Below, one piece after another: positions 49,683 to 58,769 of a DNA stretch of 64,000 bases (positions within the stretch are counted from its first letter, which is position 1; every line of letters starts with the position of its first letter). The DNA is from JBAWWY01 sp037144355 (lineage in GTDB: Bacteria > Bacillota > Clostridia > Peptostreptococcales > Anaerovoracaceae), in NCBI GenBank assembly GCA_037144355.1, contig JBAWWY010000004.1:1-64000 (forward strand), in the 5' to 3' direction. A program made the translations under genes and the position numbers. The notes under the pieces were generated by a model. The model was not told the origin of the DNA. It saw nothing but the letters and a program-made list of their open reading frames with translations, and did no database searches.

Positions 49683-50987
49683 ATGAAATTCAGAAGTAAA
49701 TTAATCATCTTAACGACAATATGCATGTTTTTTATCCTTGCGCCAATAATATCATTTGGAGCATCTGCCACGGATATTTCAGACACCTGGGCAAAAAATC
49801 AGATACAGGCTTGGGTAGACAAAGGGATAGTCAGTTGTTTCCCAGATGGTACTTTCAAACCCGAGCAGGCAATAACCAGGGCCGAATTCATGACGCTAGT
49901 AAACAAGGCTTTTGGCTATACTGCTGAAGTACCAATCAGTTTTGCTGACGTTAAAGATGACACCTGGTATGCATCCGTTGTACGAAAAGCAATGGCAGCA
50001 GGGTATATTTCAGGATATGCTGACAATACAATCAAACCGGAAAACACCATAAGCCGGGAAGAAGCCGCCACCATGATGATGAAAATCGCCAAACTTCAAG
50101 CTAATGTGGATGGCGTTTCAATGATGGGTGACTTTGGGTCAATGACTTGGAGCAGTGGGTCGGTGGGAGCAGTTGCTACTGCCTCCATGATGAAAGGCTA
50201 CTCGGACGGAAACTTCAAACCAATGGCTTTGCTGAGTCGCGCAGAAGCGGTTGTGGCCCTTGATAGGGCAAAATCCTTTGTTGCAAACAATATGGTTGCC
50301 CATACAATGAATGGATATATAATTGATGAACATTGCTTCATTAAGAAACCTGTTTCAGGATCAGATACGAAAGTTTGCTTGCAGATGCCAACCTGTGCGG
50401 CAACTGGATACGGGATGGCGGTACTTCAGAAAGACGGATCTTACAAATTCTTCTATCTTGATGGAGATTTTGCTCCTGTTGCCACAGCTGGACAGACAGA
50501 AGTAGCAAAATTAATAAAAGATACTTCCAAAACCGACCATATTTACGTAACTGCAACTGGAAAAATGGAAGGAGATTTTAAAACTGCTCCAGACGGAATT
50601 TCATATCCTGTTATGACAGTTTCTACTTTAAAAGAAACTACTGAACAAACATTTTCAGGATACATTATTGATAAACATTGTTATATAAAGAAACCTGTTC
50701 CTGGATCAGATACAAAGGTTTGTCTTCAAATGCCAACGTGTGCTGCAACTGGATATGGAATAGCGGTTTTGCAAAATGATGGATCATATAAATTCTATTA
50801 TTTCAATGGAAGCTTCGCTCCAAACACCACAAGGGCACAAACTTTAAGTGTTAATTTGATCAATGCCACCGATAAAACAGATCACATTTCAATCACCGTC
50901 ACAGGATCGCTCAATGGCGATACAATAACAACCGTTGATGGGCTGACATTTGAAGTTCTGGATGTTTCCAAACTGGCAGAAAAATAG
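49683..50987 (+). CDS. SLH surface protein with two copies of a three-cysteine domain
   Basis: This 434-aa exported protein has a signal peptide (cut near residue 26, SFGAS), three SLH domains (about 28-85, 90-140 and 145-200) that anchor it to the secondary cell-wall polymer, and two tandem copies (about 205-315 and 320-430) of a domain I cannot name. Each copy reads GYIID-[EK]-HC, then KVCLQMPTCAATGYG and a YKF-[FY]-Y segment, and ends in a TDHI...TGxxxGD strand pair. Cysteines C218, C232, C238 and C333, C347, C353 have identical spacing. GGAGG favours the ATG at 49683. A metal or redox role is inferred from the cysteines and from the downstream copA. Confidence 0.82.
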   Translation: MKFRSKLIILTTICMFFILAPIISFGASATDISDTWAKNQIQAWVDKGIVSCFPDGTFKPEQAITRAEFMTLVNKAFGYTAEVPISFADVKDDTWYASVVRKAMAAGYISGYADNTIKPENTISREEAATMMMKIAKLQANVDGVSMMGDFGSMTWSSGSVGAVATASMMKGYSDGNFKPMALLSRAEAVVALDRAKSFVANNMVAHTMNGYIIDEHCFIKKPVSGSDTKVCLQMPTCAATGYGMAVLQKDGSYKFFYLDGDFAPVATAGQTEVAKLIKDTSKTDHIYVTATGKMEGDFKTAPDGISYPVMTVSTLKETTEQTFSGYIIDKHCYIKKPVPGSDTKVCLQMPTCAATGYGIAVLQNDGSYKFYYFNGSFAPNTTRAQTLSVNLINATDKTDHISITVTGSLNGDTITTVDGLTFEVLDVSKLAEK

Positions 50988-51096
50988 AAACAAATAAGCA
51001 AATATATAGTTATAAAAAGAAAAGCAATTGACAAGACGGAAGAACAACTTTGACTTATAAATAATGACGACTAATCAAACGATAGGAGAAATTGCA

Positions 51097-51795
51097 ATGA
51101 ATTCATTGAGTTCAAAAAAAATATTACTGACAATTGGAATTGTTGTTTTGATTGCAATATCAGGAGTCGTTTTGGGTGTAAAATTCATGAATCCGGCGCC
51201 CACGGGCGCCGGTGATGGGAAGGAAATCGCGGCAACCGTCAACAGCGGATCTGAAAACCCATCTCCCGGAAACCCAGTTGCGAAGAACGACGATCCGAAT
51301 AAGGCAAGTTCAAATTCAAGCGATGGATCATCAACCGTTGCTCCTGGAACGACAGGGGTAAGCGGCTCGGGTGGGAAAGTTGACAATGGAGCCAATTTAA
51401 CCCCAGTTCCTCCTGCCGGAAGTGAAAAACTTCAGACCTTCGATGGATATTTCATAGATCAGGATTGTTTCATAGCCTACGAAAACCCATGGGAGGACAA
51501 CAAAGACTGCCTTACAATGGAAGCATGCGCAGCCAGCGGGTATGGGATTGCAATTCTTCAAGGCGATGAATCATATAAGTTCTATTACTTCGATGGGAAT
51601 TTTGCACCGAAATCATCAGGGGGGCAGGATTTGGCGGCGAAACTAATCAACAATACACAGAATACAGATCATATATATATTGAAGTTAAGGGTAGACAGA
51701 TCAAAGACGAAAAAATTGCCACCAGCGGACAAACTTATGGCATTATTCAAGTGTCAGAGATGAAAGAAGTTCAAGCTCCTGCTCTTCCAATATAG
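51097..51795 (+). CDS. membrane-anchored protein with one three-cysteine domain
   Basis: This 232-aa protein has an N-terminal membrane anchor (about 8-28, ILLTIGIVVLIAISGVVLG), a long Ser/Gly/Pro/Asn linker (about 35-110) and one copy of the domain seen twice in the upstream SLH protein. C124, C138 and C144 keep the C-x13-C-x5-C spacing, followed by AASGYGIAILQ and YKFYYFDGNFAP. AGGAGA fits the ATG at 51097; the ATG at 51064 has no site. Its closeness to the SLH gene and to copA, on the same strand, suggests a joint extracytoplasmic function. Confidence 0.78.
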   Translation: MNSLSSKKILLTIGIVVLIAISGVVLGVKFMNPAPTGAGDGKEIAATVNSGSENPSPGNPVAKNDDPNKASSNSSDGSSTVAPGTTGVSGSGGKVDNGANLTPVPPAGSEKLQTFDGYFIDQDCFIAYENPWEDNKDCLTMEACAASGYGIAILQGDESYKFYYFDGNFAPKSSGGQDLAAKLINNTQNTDHIYIEVKGRQIKDEKIATSGQTYGIIQVSEMKEVQAPALPI

Positions 51796-51934
51796 GTTTA
51801 TTAATTTAACCATTCTATACGATGATTCAATTAAATACTTGATGGTATAATCACCTTGTTGACAATTATTTGGAAAATGAATGGACTATCTTGAGAAAAT
51901 TATATTGATAATCATTCGGAAAAGGAAAAAAATG

Positions 51935-54427
51935 ATGGAAATGACATATAGAGTTACCAATATGACATGCTCCGCTTGCTCTGCGTATGTTCAGAAGACC
52001 GTTGCAAAGCTTGATGGAGTTTCAGAGGTACAGGTAAATATCGCTACTGAAAAAATGACAATTAGCTATGATGAAAACAAGCTAAGCTTTGACGACCTAC
52101 AGAAGGCGGTGGAAGATGCGGGATATGGCCTGATCAAGGAACAGACATCAAAATCGATAGAACTTGCCATAGATGGAATGACGTGCTCGGCATGCTCGGC
52201 TGCGGTTGAACGCACTACTAAAAAATTGAATGGTGTAGTTTCAGCATCAGTAAATCTTGCAACAAACAGGGGAACATTCATATACGAACCTTCATTGGTG
52301 AAGCTTTCTGAAATCAAGGCCGCAATTGAAAAGGCTGGATATGAAGGGAAGGACATAGAAGGGGAAAAAACCAGGGACTTGCAACAAGAACGTCTAGAAA
52401 AAGATGCTAAAAACATGAAGCAAAGGGTTACTGTTGCCGCAATTTTTTCAGTACCAGTTTTATTTATTTCGGTTGCGCTTTCTTCAGTAAGTGTATATAT
52501 TGGAGTTTCAAATGCCATTCTTGGACTCAATCTTCCGATACCGTACCTTGCTGATCCGAAACACATACCATTCGTCCTAGCCTTCATTCAGTTTCTCTTG
52601 ACAATACCAGTGGTCTTGGCGGGAAGCCGTTTCTTTACTGTTGGATTTAAAACCTTGTCAAAGGGCGCCCCAAATATGGATACCCTTGTGGCCATTGGAA
52701 CGGGAAGCGCTTTTTTGTATGGAATTTTTGCAATTGTAAATATTTATCTTGGGGATTTGGCCTTTGTTGAATCATTGTTTTTCGAGACAACGGCAGTAGT
52801 AATAACCCTGGTAATGCTTGGAAAATATTTTGAGGCATTAACCAAGGGAAAGACATCGGAAGCTATAAAAAAACTTATGAATTTAAAGCCGAGGACAGCA
52901 GTAATAATCAAGGATGACAAGGAAATTGAGGTGCTTCTTGATGAAGTTTCAATAAATGACATTGTATTGGTAAGACCTGGAGAATCCATTCCAGTAGATG
53001 GAGTGATAATAGAGGGGTTGTCATCCGTGGATGAATCCATGCTCACGGGAGAGAGCCTGCCAATTGAGAAGCAACCGGACAGCAAGGTTATTGGAGGGAG
53101 TATTAATATCGACGGTTTGATTAAATTCAGAGCTCTATATGTTGGAGTCGATACGGCATTGTCCAAGATTATAAAAATGGTGGAGGACGCCCAAGGCAAA
53201 AAAGCACCAATTGCCAAGCTTGCAGATGTCATATCAGGATATTTTGTGCCAACGGTTCTCGGAATAGCATTTTTGGCAGCGGTGGCATGGGCTTTTGCTG
53301 GGAAGGATTTCAACTTTGTACTTACCATATTTGTTTCAATCCTGGTCATAGCATGTCCATGCGCACTGGGACTAGCTACTCCAACCGCCATAATGGTTGG
53401 GACAGGAAAGGGCGCCGAACTTGGAATAATAATCAAGGGCGGGGAAGCGCTTGAAACCACTTGTAAGATCAATACTGTGGTTTTAGATAAAACGGGGACA
53501 ATCACAGAGGGCAAACCGATCCCTACTGATATATTTCTTTACACCGATATAAGCGAAAAGGAAGCACTTTTATTGTGCGCTTCTGCAGAGCGGGGATCCG
53601 AACATCCCATCGCAAAAGCAATTGTGGAAAGTGCAATAAAGAGCGGAATGGACCTAGTCAATCCAATTGGATTCAAGGCTATTCCAGGCCGGGGAATTGA
53701 TGCAAATGTTCTAGGGAAAAGAATCCTGGCAGGAAACGTCAAATTCATGAATGAAAACGGAATAGATATTTCAGCATCAACATCAGACGCAGAAAAGCTT
53801 TCGTCATCTGGCAGAACTCTCATGTATATGGCAATGGATGGGAAATTCGCTGCACTTATTGGAGCCGCAGACACAGTTAGGCCAACCAGTGAAAGTGCTG
53901 TAAAGAAACTTAAAAAAATGGGGATAAAAGTAATAATGATTACTGGGGACAATGAGAATACAGCCAGGGTAATCGCTAAAAGCGTTGGAATAGATTATGT
54001 TCTTTCAGATGTGCTCCCACAAGATAAAGCCAATGAAGTGGAAAAACTTCAAAATGCAGGAGAAAAAGTTGCCATGGTGGGAGATGGGATAAATGATTCT
54101 CCGGCTCTTGTTCAATCTGATATTGGGATGGCAATTGGAACTGGGACAGATGTAGCGGTTGAATCCGCCGATGTGGTTCTCATGAGGGGAGACTTGAACC
54201 AGGTACCAATAGTAATCGCACTTAGCCGTGCAACAATGAGGAATATCAAGCAAAACCTATTCTGGGCATTCTTTTACAATATATTGGGGATACCAATCGC
54301 GGCAGGAGCCTTGTATCTCTTGGGTGGGCCTCTTCTCAATCCTATGTTCTCGGGAGCCGCAATGGCCCTCAGCTCCGTATCAGTAGTTTCTAACGCACTT
54401 AGGTTGAAGAGGTTTAAAGCAAAATAA
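51935..54427 (+). CDS. copA: copper-exporting P1B-type ATPase CopA
   Basis: This 830-aa pump exports Cu+ from the cytoplasm. It has two N-terminal HMA domains with MTCSACS metal sites (C12/C15 and C84/C87), eight predicted helices, the intramembrane CPC motif C474-P475-C476 in IACPCALGLA, the phosphorylation site D518 in DKTGT, SEHP, GDGINDSPAL and the C-terminal MALSSVSVVSNA segment typical of Cu+ ATPases. A start at 51881 is possible, but AAAGGA fits the ATGs at 51932-51935. No csoR or copZ is adjacent, so regulation is unclear. Confidence 0.92.
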   Translation: MEMTYRVTNMTCSACSAYVQKTVAKLDGVSEVQVNIATEKMTISYDENKLSFDDLQKAVEDAGYGLIKEQTSKSIELAIDGMTCSACSAAVERTTKKLNGVVSASVNLATNRGTFIYEPSLVKLSEIKAAIEKAGYEGKDIEGEKTRDLQQERLEKDAKNMKQRVTVAAIFSVPVLFISVALSSVSVYIGVSNAILGLNLPIPYLADPKHIPFVLAFIQFLLTIPVVLAGSRFFTVGFKTLSKGAPNMDTLVAIGTGSAFLYGIFAIVNIYLGDLAFVESLFFETTAVVITLVMLGKYFEALTKGKTSEAIKKLMNLKPRTAVIIKDDKEIEVLLDEVSINDIVLVRPGESIPVDGVIIEGLSSVDESMLTGESLPIEKQPDSKVIGGSINIDGLIKFRALYVGVDTALSKIIKMVEDAQGKKAPIAKLADVISGYFVPTVLGIAFLAAVAWAFAGKDFNFVLTIFVSILVIACPCALGLATPTAIMVGTGKGAELGIIIKGGEALETTCKINTVVLDKTGTITEGKPIPTDIFLYTDISEKEALLLCASAERGSEHPIAKAIVESAIKSGMDLVNPIGFKAIPGRGIDANVLGKRILAGNVKFMNENGIDISASTSDAEKLSSSGRTLMYMAMDGKFAALIGAADTVRPTSESAVKKLKKMGIKVIMITGDNENTARVIAKSVGIDYVLSDVLPQDKANEVEKLQNAGEKVAMVGDGINDSPALVQSDIGMAIGTGTDVAVESADVVLMRGDLNQVPIVIALSRATMRNIKQNLFWAFFYNILGIPIAAGALYLLGGPLLNPMFSGAAMALSSVSVVSNALRLKRFKAK

Positions 54428-54502
54428 TCGAAAATCGGCTATAATTGGAGAATTTCAAAAATGCCAGAAAATAGTTATAATAAATAGTTAATGATGCAAG
54501 TG

Positions 54503-54540
54503 AAAAAGCGACGGTTCAAATTTTGAACCGTCGCTTTTTT
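54503..54540. terminator. strong terminator after copA
   Basis: AAAAAGCGACGGTTCAAA and its reverse complement form a near-perfect long stem flanked by A and T tracts. It can work in both directions and lies between copA and the convergent large SLH gene. Confidence 0.92.
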
Positions 54541-54624
54541 AATTGGTTTAATGCCAAAGTTTATTTTCATGTCAGGATTTATTGCTTCCATTTGAATTTA
54601 TTGTTTCCTATTAAATATATTGCT

Positions 54625-57600
54625 TTATTTATAAGGGTTTGAAGCAATCTGTTCAAAACTTTCCGATTGATTTCCCAAGATATACTTGTAATCATATATG
54701 CATTTGGGATCCGTTCCGGTCAATCCCATGGCCTTGGCGGCAGACGCGGCAGTAGGAAGATTGTAGTCGGAGTCCACATAAACCTTGAATCTGGAATTGT
54801 AGCCTTCACTCACTGTTTGGCCCCCTGAATAAACATTTGTTGTTCCAGTAGTTCCAAAATACATCTGGGCAAAATCTTCAGGAAGAACTGTATCTCCATT
54901 TATTGTGAAAGGATAAGGTTTTCCGATATACTCCTTCAAGTAGATTCGAACCACAAGTTTTTCACCAGGCTGCAAGGCAGGAATTGGCTGGCTTCTGACG
55001 GGCTCAAAGATTGGGTAGTAAATTGGGAACCCCTGATGGCCTCTGCTGAGCCCATATACAAAGTGAATCTGATATGACATGGCATCGGCATACTGCTGGG
55101 CTACGCTTTTATCTGCCCAGACATCAGCATTTAGGCTTACATTCTCTGTCCACTCCCATTCGGCATCAATGGAGAAGCTTCCTGGAAGAGATGGCTTGTC
55201 AAAGTCATTTGAAACCTGCACATCTATATAGGCAGGCCTATATAGATATACTGAATCAGTTTTTAGAAAAGGTGAACTGATTGGATTCGGCATTGCAGAT
55301 TTTGCCGCACTTGCAAGACCTTGCTTAATACCTTCCTTGGTCTTGTCCAAAAGTGCGTCTGTGGCAGGACCTCCAGGTATTCCGGCCTGGGTCAGTGCCA
55401 CACCAGCCATGTAATCCATACTCATACTTGTCAGCTCATCGAAATTTGGCAATGATGGAGGTATGCCCATGGCCGCAAGGCCGCTGTTGACTAGAAGCTC
55501 AAGGGCCGCTTTCAGGCCGGCGCGCCAGCTGTCGGGAATGCCTGGGAAGTTGGAGGCTACAAAGCTGATCAAGCCGGTCTTAACGGAATTGTAAGCATTG
55601 GATACCCAATTTACAATGCCTTTGACAACATTCACCAGATCCGAGAAGAAGTTTACAATTCCATCCCAGAGCTCTTCCCACCATGATTTATCAGCTTCTA
55701 CTGGCGGTGGGAAATAAACCTTGGTACCTTCGGTGAGAAATTGTGGGACCAAATCGTTTTCATATTTATCTATGGTCATTGTTTTATCATAATATGGGCT
55801 CATTGGCATTGTGTACATGGAATAAGGAGCAAGAATCGCTCCATTCTGATTCTTGAACATGGAGTTTACTTCGTTCCATTTCGGGTTCTTAAAAACTTCA
55901 TAATAATGGGTCCAGTCAGGATTTTCCCATTTGACAGGTTCATAATGAACTATGCTTATGGAAGGTGTATATGATGGAACCTGGATAGTTTCGTTACGAT
56001 ATAAAGTTGGGCCAGCAGGAGTTCCATATTTTGCGGAAATTGTAGAAGAGAATGCAACTTCCTCTGCTCCAGGAGTATTGGAAGGTCTAATGGAAACTGC
56101 TCTGACATAATAGTCGACAAATTCGTCGGCAGCAAGAGATGATGCAGGCGGGCTAAAACTATTGAACGCGATACTCACCGCATTGGGATAATTCTTGTCG
56201 ATTAAGATTGGCATTGCATAGGATTTTGAGTATACCAATCCAGCCGGTGAATCCCAGGCAGCGGTATCATTTGTAAATTTCTCAGTTGAAACCTGCATAA
56301 CAACCTTGGTCGTGTTGGAGGCGGGAGTTTTCAACTGGAACCAATAGATTGGATCGACTGGTGTCATTCCAATCCCAGCATTCTTTTGAACACTATTTGG
56401 GAATTCTCCCATGCCTCCAAGTGCCCCGGCCCTCAATCCAGACCAGAGTTCGAAACTTGGAGAAACAGCTTCAGCGTGGGTTGAACTTATTGGCTTGCCA
56501 TAAAGAACTTCAAGCCCTGCTCCCGGATCGCCAATAGGAACACCGATGGAATTCACAGGAACCGCTCTCACATAGTATTTATACTGGGTCTGTGGAATTT
56601 CCTTAAATGTGCTTGCAGCCCTGTTGATTAGCGTGAAAGAAAGAGCATTGGCATTGAGCTTGTAAAACCCCCCAGAACTTGGGGCGGCAGGAGCAAAAGT
56701 TCCAAAGTCGATTACAAATTCATCTGAAGAGATAGGAACTGAACCTTGAGCAACAAGGCCCCTTGGAGTCTGCCAATTGTCTTTGAATCCATTGAATGGA
56801 GTTCTGGAAACCTGCCATACAACATTGGCAGCGCCAGTGGCATTATTTGTATCAAATGAGAAATAGCGTTTCTTATCCTTGCTCCAGTCTATAAACGCAC
56901 CTAAGTCAGCCTTAGAGTAAACTGAAGAATTAGTTCTTGGTGCATTCCACCAAGAAGGTCTAGTTATTGTTGGATTCAAAATAACGGGATTGATAATCAG
57001 ACCTGGATCAATGAGTTGTATTGCTGGTGAAATAGGCTGAAAAACTGTAGATGGCAACTGGACGTTGGTTATTGATCCCTGAAGCGATGAGTAGCCTAAA
57101 ATTAAATCATTTTGTCTGTCTACAGATTTATTTGCAGCTAGAATAAATGGACTATTTGAGGACGATGATATTCGTGAAACTGGCTTCCCGGGAGCTGTTG
57201 CTGCGAAAAGAGTAAGACGAGTGTCATAATCCGGCGCAGTCAACCTATTTGAGAAGTCTATAGCTTTAAATTTTGTGATCTCGTTTGTAATTGGAGGAGC
57301 ACCAGTTCCAAGGCGGACAATAGCTTTTATTGCCGTTCCACCGAAATTGTCGTATGCCCTCTTGATTATGGAGATGGCTTGTTCCCGGGTTGTATTGGCA
57401 AGGGGGGCAAACTTGTTTTCACCCATCCCGTTGATTATCTTGTTTTGATATGAAAATTTCACAGATTCCATGGCCCAGGAGGCGATGGAGCTCTTATCGG
57501 AAAATGGCAAATCTTCAGAGGTTGGTTTTTTAAGATTGGGAATGCTTACGGAAAGCGCACGCATGATCATGGATGCCATTTCCTGGCGTTTTATATTCGC

Positions 57601-58059
57601 GCTTGGTGAGAATTTCCCAGGTCCCGTACCTAGTACGATTCCAAGCTGGAATGCCTTTACAATCTCTGGGTTGGAAGTATCTGTGAATGGGGTTTCTCCG
57701 GCAGTAACTTTGGTGGCCGACAACTTTTCATAAAGTTTCACCGCCACTGTGGCGAATTCCTCCCTTGTGATTGCTTTTGTATAATGATTCATCACAGCTG
57801 GATATGTTAGGCCAGCTTCAAATGCTGCGATTAGAGTCTGCTCAGCCCAGCTGCTCTGGGTTCCGTCAAAGATAATCTGCGCAGTCGTCTGTGAATCAGC
57901 GTATACAAAGTTGCTTGACGATTTTGCGCCAAGGGAATTTGAGTTAAATGAACTGGGCAAAAGGGGAATATTTGTCAGGCATAACTGAAAGATGAGAACA
58001 AAGACCATGGTGGAAATGGATATTCTTTTAAATCTTGACCGCCTAGAATAAAGCTTCAA
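54625..58059 (-). CDS. large SLH-domain surface protein with duplicated beta-sandwich modules
   Basis: This 1144-aa exported protein starts at TTG 58059 behind AAAGGGGG. It has a basic signal peptide (to about residue 54), three N-terminal SLH domains (about 60-245), and then a region of unknown fold. Two similar modules of about 110-130 aa follow (about 395-520 and 560-680), each with VV-[WM]-QVS, a W...P.GLV segment and YYVRAV, likely fibronectin-III-like. The C-terminal third has a helical stretch (about 760-900, including a WWEELWDGIVNFF segment) and a beta-rich end. The enzymatic role, if any, is not evident. It is monocistronic and convergent with copA. Confidence 0.75.
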   Translation of the reverse strand: MKLYSRRSRFKRISISTMVFVLIFQLCLTNIPLLPSSFNSNSLGAKSSSNFVYADSQTTAQIIFDGTQSSWAEQTLIAAFEAGLTYPAVMNHYTKAITREEFATVAVKLYEKLSATKVTAGETPFTDTSNPEIVKAFQLGIVLGTGPGKFSPSANIKRQEMASMIMRALSVSIPNLKKPTSEDLPFSDKSSIASWAMESVKFSYQNKIINGMGENKFAPLANTTREQAISIIKRAYDNFGGTAIKAIVRLGTGAPPITNEITKFKAIDFSNRLTAPDYDTRLTLFAATAPGKPVSRISSSSNSPFILAANKSVDRQNDLILGYSSLQGSITNVQLPSTVFQPISPAIQLIDPGLIINPVILNPTITRPSWWNAPRTNSSVYSKADLGAFIDWSKDKKRYFSFDTNNATGAANVVWQVSRTPFNGFKDNWQTPRGLVAQGSVPISSDEFVIDFGTFAPAAPSSGGFYKLNANALSFTLINRAASTFKEIPQTQYKYYVRAVPVNSIGVPIGDPGAGLEVLYGKPISSTHAEAVSPSFELWSGLRAGALGGMGEFPNSVQKNAGIGMTPVDPIYWFQLKTPASNTTKVVMQVSTEKFTNDTAAWDSPAGLVYSKSYAMPILIDKNYPNAVSIAFNSFSPPASSLAADEFVDYYVRAVSIRPSNTPGAEEVAFSSTISAKYGTPAGPTLYRNETIQVPSYTPSISIVHYEPVKWENPDWTHYYEVFKNPKWNEVNSMFKNQNGAILAPYSMYTMPMSPYYDKTMTIDKYENDLVPQFLTEGTKVYFPPPVEADKSWWEELWDGIVNFFSDLVNVVKGIVNWVSNAYNSVKTGLISFVASNFPGIPDSWRAGLKAALELLVNSGLAAMGIPPSLPNFDELTSMSMDYMAGVALTQAGIPGGPATDALLDKTKEGIKQGLASAAKSAMPNPISSPFLKTDSVYLYRPAYIDVQVSNDFDKPSLPGSFSIDAEWEWTENVSLNADVWADKSVAQQYADAMSYQIHFVYGLSRGHQGFPIYYPIFEPVRSQPIPALQPGEKLVVRIYLKEYIGKPYPFTINGDTVLPEDFAQMYFGTTGTTNVYSGGQTVSEGYNSRFKVYVDSDYNLPTAASAAKAMGLTGTDPKCIYDYKYILGNQSESFEQIASNPYK

Positions 58060-58193
58060 ATGAAGGGCCCCCTTTCATAAATGTCCTATGGAAAAAGAGA
58101 AATTTAATCTTAATTGAATTCTACTCTTCGAATAATTGAAAATCAACGATTGCAGAATAAAATATTTATGAGAAGTATCTAAGCTTTTTAACC

Positions 58194-58222
58194 TTGACAA
58201 AACCTCTTGAATTGGCTAAAAT
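58194..58222 (+). promoter_or_regulatory. marR operon promoter
   Basis: TTGACA (58194-58199), 17 bp and TAAAAT (58217-58222) form a near-consensus sigma-A promoter for the MarR-MATE-MFS genes. Confidence 0.8.
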
Positions 58223-58225
58223 ATA

Positions 58226-58239
58226 GTTGACAATGCAAC
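58226..58239 (+). promoter_or_regulatory. candidate MarR operator
   Basis: The dyad GTTG-N6-CAAC covers the predicted transcription start, a common position for autorepression by MarR proteins. The arms are short, so support is moderate. Confidence 0.45.
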
Positions 58240-58265
58240 CATATTTAATTGGAAAGGGAAATCAA

Positions 58266-58706
58266 ATGAATTGCAATTATGAAAATTTGGGAAAGTGGAT
58301 TTCAGTGCTTTACAGGCAATTTCAGGTTTATATCAATAGCGAACTTAAGACATTAAATTTAAACTCATCCCAATATATATTCCTCCTTAAGCTTTACAAG
58401 GAAGACGGAGTAAGCCAGGAGGAATTGGCAAGGCAGTTGTTTATTGACAAAGGAGCCGCTGCCAGGGCAATCAAGCAACTGGAAGAAAACGGCTACGTTA
58501 CAAGGAAAATCAACGCTGAAGACAAGAGAGCCTACGAGATATATCTAACAGTTAAAGCGCATGATATTGAAGTCGATCTAAAAGCAATACTTGCAAAATG
58601 GAACAGCATAATTTCTGCCGGACGAAGCGAAGAGGAGATAGGAATTCTTATCAATGCTTTGCAGAACATGTCGGCAAACGCACTTGAAAATCACAAACAG
58701 ATATAG
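58266..58706 (+). CDS. MarR-family transcriptional regulator
   Basis: This 146-aa winged-helix protein shows the MarR core: SSQYIFLLKLYKEDGVSQEELARQL, the recognition helix KGAAARAIKQLEENGYV and the wing TRKINAEDKRAYEIYLT, with dimerising helices at both ends. MarR proteins repress drug-efflux genes and release DNA when bound to small phenolic or toxic ligands. The frame is open upstream, but AAAGGGA supports the ATG at 58266. The MATE and MFS exporter genes follow on the same strand and are the likely targets. Confidence 0.9.
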   Translation: MNCNYENLGKWISVLYRQFQVYINSELKTLNLNSSQYIFLLKLYKEDGVSQEELARQLFIDKGAAARAIKQLEENGYVTRKINAEDKRAYEIYLTVKAHDIEVDLKAILAKWNSIISAGRSEEEIGILINALQNMSANALENHKQI

Positions 58707-58769
58707 ATTATTCTAGCAAATCATTTTTAAAAGTATTAAGTTACATTATGGAAATTGGAGACTTGGGAA

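Noticed and set aside
52744..53514. Minus-strand frame of 256 codons
   Set aside because: It is antisense to copA, is Ser/Thr/Pro/Ile-rich as expected from the opposite strand, and has no family resemblance.
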